A stretch of DNA of 9,172 bases, from positions 1 through 9,172 of the forward strand of contig JAGCVR010000107.1 of the NCBI GenBank assembly GCA_017962285.1, given 5' to 3'. Of the stretch, positions 7,007 through 9,172 are shown piece by piece. The notes below the pieces were generated by a model. It made no database searches. It saw only the letters and a program-made list of their open reading frames with translations, and was not told where the DNA came from. The DNA is from Muribaculaceae bacterium. Lineage in GTDB: Bacteria > Bacteroidota > Bacteroidia > Bacteroidales > Muribaculaceae. Every line of letters starts with the position of its first letter. Positions within the stretch are counted from its first letter, which is position 1. The position numbers were made by a program, and so were the translations under genes.

Positions 7007-9172
7007 ATGAAACGAGTAACCGCCTCTTTTATAGCATTTTTATTTGTGCTCACTTCGCTTGCCGTACCCGCGAGGAGGGATGCCGCTACCATCACCACCA
7101 GCGATGGCAGGCAGATAACCGTAACGGCACGAGGCGATGAGAATTCGCACTGGTTCGTGGCTGCCGACGGCTCCGTCTTCACACGGAACGCACGCGGTGA
7201 ATTCGTCAACACTGATTTCAGCACTGTGCAGAAACAGAGGAAAAGCCGCAGGAAAGTCACGCCCATGGAGACGGTGACACACAGCATACCACCGACAGGA
7301 AGCCCCAAGATTCCAGTGCTGCTCGTGCAGTTCAGCGACGTCACCTTCAAGGATGCCGACCCGCTGGCCACCTTCCAGGCGCTCGTCAACACCGGTGCCA
7401 AGAGCGTGAAGCAGTATTTCTCCGACATGTCGGGAGGAACGTTCACACCACAGTTCGACCTCTACGGACCCATCTCTCTCGGCAGGACCCAGGCAACCTA
7501 CGGCGGCAACAACGACCAGGGACGAGACCAGTGGGATGGACGTTTCATACGCGACGCCATCAATGCCGCACGAAACTCGGTGAACTACGCGCAGTACGAC
7601 AACGACAACGACGGCATGTGCGACTTCGTGTATGTCATCTATGCCGGAGTGGGTGAATCCACAGCAGGCTTCACCGACCCGCAGAGCATCTGGCCACACA
7701 AGTCGTCGCTCACCGAGCAGGGTTTCGGGGGATTCTCTTTACAGGGAATAACATTCGACCAATATGCCTGCAGCAACGAGCTTGTAAACGGCGACATCGA
7801 CGGCATAGGAACATTCGTGCATGAGTTCTCGCACGCGCTGGGTCTGCCCGACTTCGGCAGCAACGGCGCTTCGAACGACATCTACGGAATGGACGAGTTC
7901 AGCGTAATGGACTACGGATGCTACCTCGACGGAGGCAAGACGCCATGCGCCTACACCGGCTATGAGAGGGAGTTCCTCGGATGGACCACCTACATGCCCG
8001 TGAGCAAGATGCAGTCCTATACGCTCCAGACGATGGCGAACGGCGGGCGGCCCGTGAAGGTCACCAACCCTGCCAACGAGAACGAGTTCTACGTGCTCGA
8101 GAACCGGCAGCAGACCGGATGGGACCAGTACCTGAGCGCGCACGGAATGATGATTTCCCATGTGGACTACGACGAGCAGGCGTGGAACGACAACCTCGTA
8201 AACATCGACCCAAACCACAAGAGGATGACAATCGTTCCTGCCGACGACGACCTCAGCATTGAGACAAACAGCGGTGACCTCTGGCCCAACGGCGGTCTCA
8301 ACGATGCTTTCAACGACACTTCCAACCCCGCCGCATTCACCTTCACCGGAAACAAGCTCGAAAAGCCGGTGGAACAGATAACCGAATCGGCCGGAGTGAT
8401 ATCTTTCTACTACGACAACGGCGCCGACGCCCCAATCCTGGGACTCTTCTCCGATGCCAACGTGACCAGCAACTCCATTACGCCCACGTGGTCGGAGTGC
8501 AACGGATGGAGGTCCTACTCCGTGAGGGTCTGGAAAGCCTCCGCTACCGACACCGCAACCGTCTTCAGCGACGACTTCTCGTCGCTCGTGGCCGGTGAGC
8601 AGGACATATCAGGGCAGCTCAACAGCTACACCTCACAGACCGGATGGACCGGCTACGGAATCTTCACCGCAAACGGCGGCATCAGGCTCGGCTCGGTGGG
8701 CAACCTGGGCTACATCATCTCGCCTGTATTCGATGCGTCGAGGGTGGACGGAGACGTCACCGTTACATTCAGCGCGAAGTCATACAATTACGACGGGGAA
8801 GTGACCGTGAGAATCCAGCTTATCTCGCCGTCGGGAAGCACCACTCACGACGTTACCGTGACGGCGGCGCAGGGGCGCTTCTACCACGTATTCAGCGGCG
8901 GTGAAGCAGGAAGCCGCATAAAGATCAGCACCGTGGCAGCGCAGAAGCGCGTCGTAATAAGCGACATCACAGTCCTGGTGGGTGACTTCTCGGAGACCTA
9001 CGCGGCAACGGCACGGCGCGTCAACGACCGTACCGAGGAGAACGGCGTAATCACCATCGACGACATCCACGCTCACGAAATCACCGTTGACGGACTCGAT
9101 CCCGAGACACCTTACTGCGTCCAGGTGGACGTGCACCACGTGGGAACGCTCGTGCTCTCTTCGAACATAAGA
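7007..9172 (+). CDS. Secreted M6-family zinc metalloprotease, 3' end beyond the window
   Basis: The reading frame is open from this ATG to the window edge (722 codons, no stop), so the C-terminus is missing. Residues 1-22 are a signal peptide with likely cleavage after AVPA. Residues about 27-65 look like the N-terminal pro-region of Bacteroidales M6 proteins (TTSDGRQITV, then HWFVAADGS). The catalytic domain runs from about 95 to 345 and includes the zinc site HEFSHALGLPD at 272-282 (ligands His272, His276 and probably Asp282; catalytic Glu273), a Met-containing SVMDYG at 299-304, and DNDNDG at 198-203, which resembles a calcium loop. After a C-terminal catalytic extension, an Fn3-like domain starts near 476 and seems to be interrupted at about 519-665 by a jelly-roll-like module (SDDFSS at 521-526), resuming at about 688-722 (EITVDGLDPETPYC). 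It should act outside the cell on proteins or peptides; the substrate is unknown. A sorting signal, if any, lies beyond the window. It has its own likely promoter and no apparent link to the upstream block. Confidence 0.92.
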   Translation, partial: MKRVTASFIAFLFVLTSLAVPARRDAATITTSDGRQITVTARGDENSHWFVAADGSVFTRNARGEFVNTDFSTVQKQRKSRRKVTPMETVTHSIPPTGSPKIPVLLVQFSDVTFKDADPLATFQALVNTGAKSVKQYFSDMSGGTFTPQFDLYGPISLGRTQATYGGNNDQGRDQWDGRFIRDAINAARNSVNYAQYDNDNDGMCDFVYVIYAGVGESTAGFTDPQSIWPHKSSLTEQGFGGFSLQGITFDQYACSNELVNGDIDGIGTFVHEFSHALGLPDFGSNGASNDIYGMDEFSVMDYGCYLDGGKTPCAYTGYEREFLGWTTYMPVSKMQSYTLQTMANGGRPVKVTNPANENEFYVLENRQQTGWDQYLSAHGMMISHVDYDEQAWNDNLVNIDPNHKRMTIVPADDDLSIETNSGDLWPNGGLNDAFNDTSNPAAFTFTGNKLEKPVEQITESAGVISFYYDNGADAPILGLFSDANVTSNSITPTWSECNGWRSYSVRVWKASATDTATVFSDDFSSLVAGEQDISGQLNSYTSQTGWTGYGIFTANGGIRLGSVGNLGYIISPVFDASRVDGDVTVTFSAKSYNYDGEVTVRIQLISPSGSTTHDVTVTAAQGRFYHVFSGGEAGSRIKISTVAAQKRVVISDITVLVGDFSETYAATARRVNDRTEENGVITIDDIHAHEITVDGLDPETPYCVQVDVHHVGTLVLSSNIR

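Noticed and set aside
7040..7699. 219-codon minus-strand frame opposite the protease
   Set aside because: It lies wholly within the signal-peptide, pro-region and catalytic domain coding sequence of a recognisable M6 protease, so it is a shadow frame.
1..9172. CRISPR arrays, tRNA or rRNA genes, insertion sequences and long direct repeats
   Set aside because: No regularly spaced repeats, cloverleaf-like sequence, transposase frame or terminal inverted repeats were seen on either strand; nearly the whole window is coding.

Overview
The window looks like a chromosomal segment of a member of the Bacteroidota, probably Bacteroidales. This rests on three things: no Shine-Dalgarno motifs upstream of the starts, two promoter-like pairs resembling the Bacteroidota TTG / TAnnTTTG pattern, and a signal-peptide M6-type protease with an N-terminus (AVPARR after the leader) common in gut Bacteroidales such as Prevotella- or Muribaculaceae-like organisms. 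Coding DNA is fairly G/C-rich by eye, with A/T-rich gaps. All six genes are on the + strand and no gene-free stretch exceeds 300 bases.

Region 1 (27-6925) is a compact same-strand block of five genes with gaps of 75, 42, 31 and 10 bases: a small four-helix membrane protein; a tubulin/FtsZ-superfamily protein (two glycine-rich nucleotide motifs); an 1143-residue protein whose C-terminal half is an actin/Hsp70-fold ATPase (phosphate-1, phosphate-2 and adenosine motifs all present); a signal-peptide plus single-helix protein with a coiled coil and a C-terminal domain predicted to face the cytoplasm; and a tail-anchored protein combining a zinc ribbon with a winged helix like the FtsK gamma domain. 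A probable promoter lies just before the tubulin-like gene, so the last four genes may be one transcription unit, with the first gene either read through from upstream or separate.

The working idea (inference) is that the tubulin-like and actin-like NTPases form one membrane-linked machine in which the coiled-coil protein and the zinc-ribbon/winged-helix protein are membrane adaptors and the four-helix protein is an integral component. A tubulin-fold and an actin-fold NTPase encoded back to back with dedicated membrane partners is unusual and is the candidate undescribed system here. No substrate or phenotype can be read from the sequence.

Region 2 (7007 to the right edge) is separate: it has its own likely promoter and encodes a secreted M6-family metalloprotease, truncated by the window end, with a C-terminal Fn3-like domain apparently split by an inserted jelly-roll-like module.
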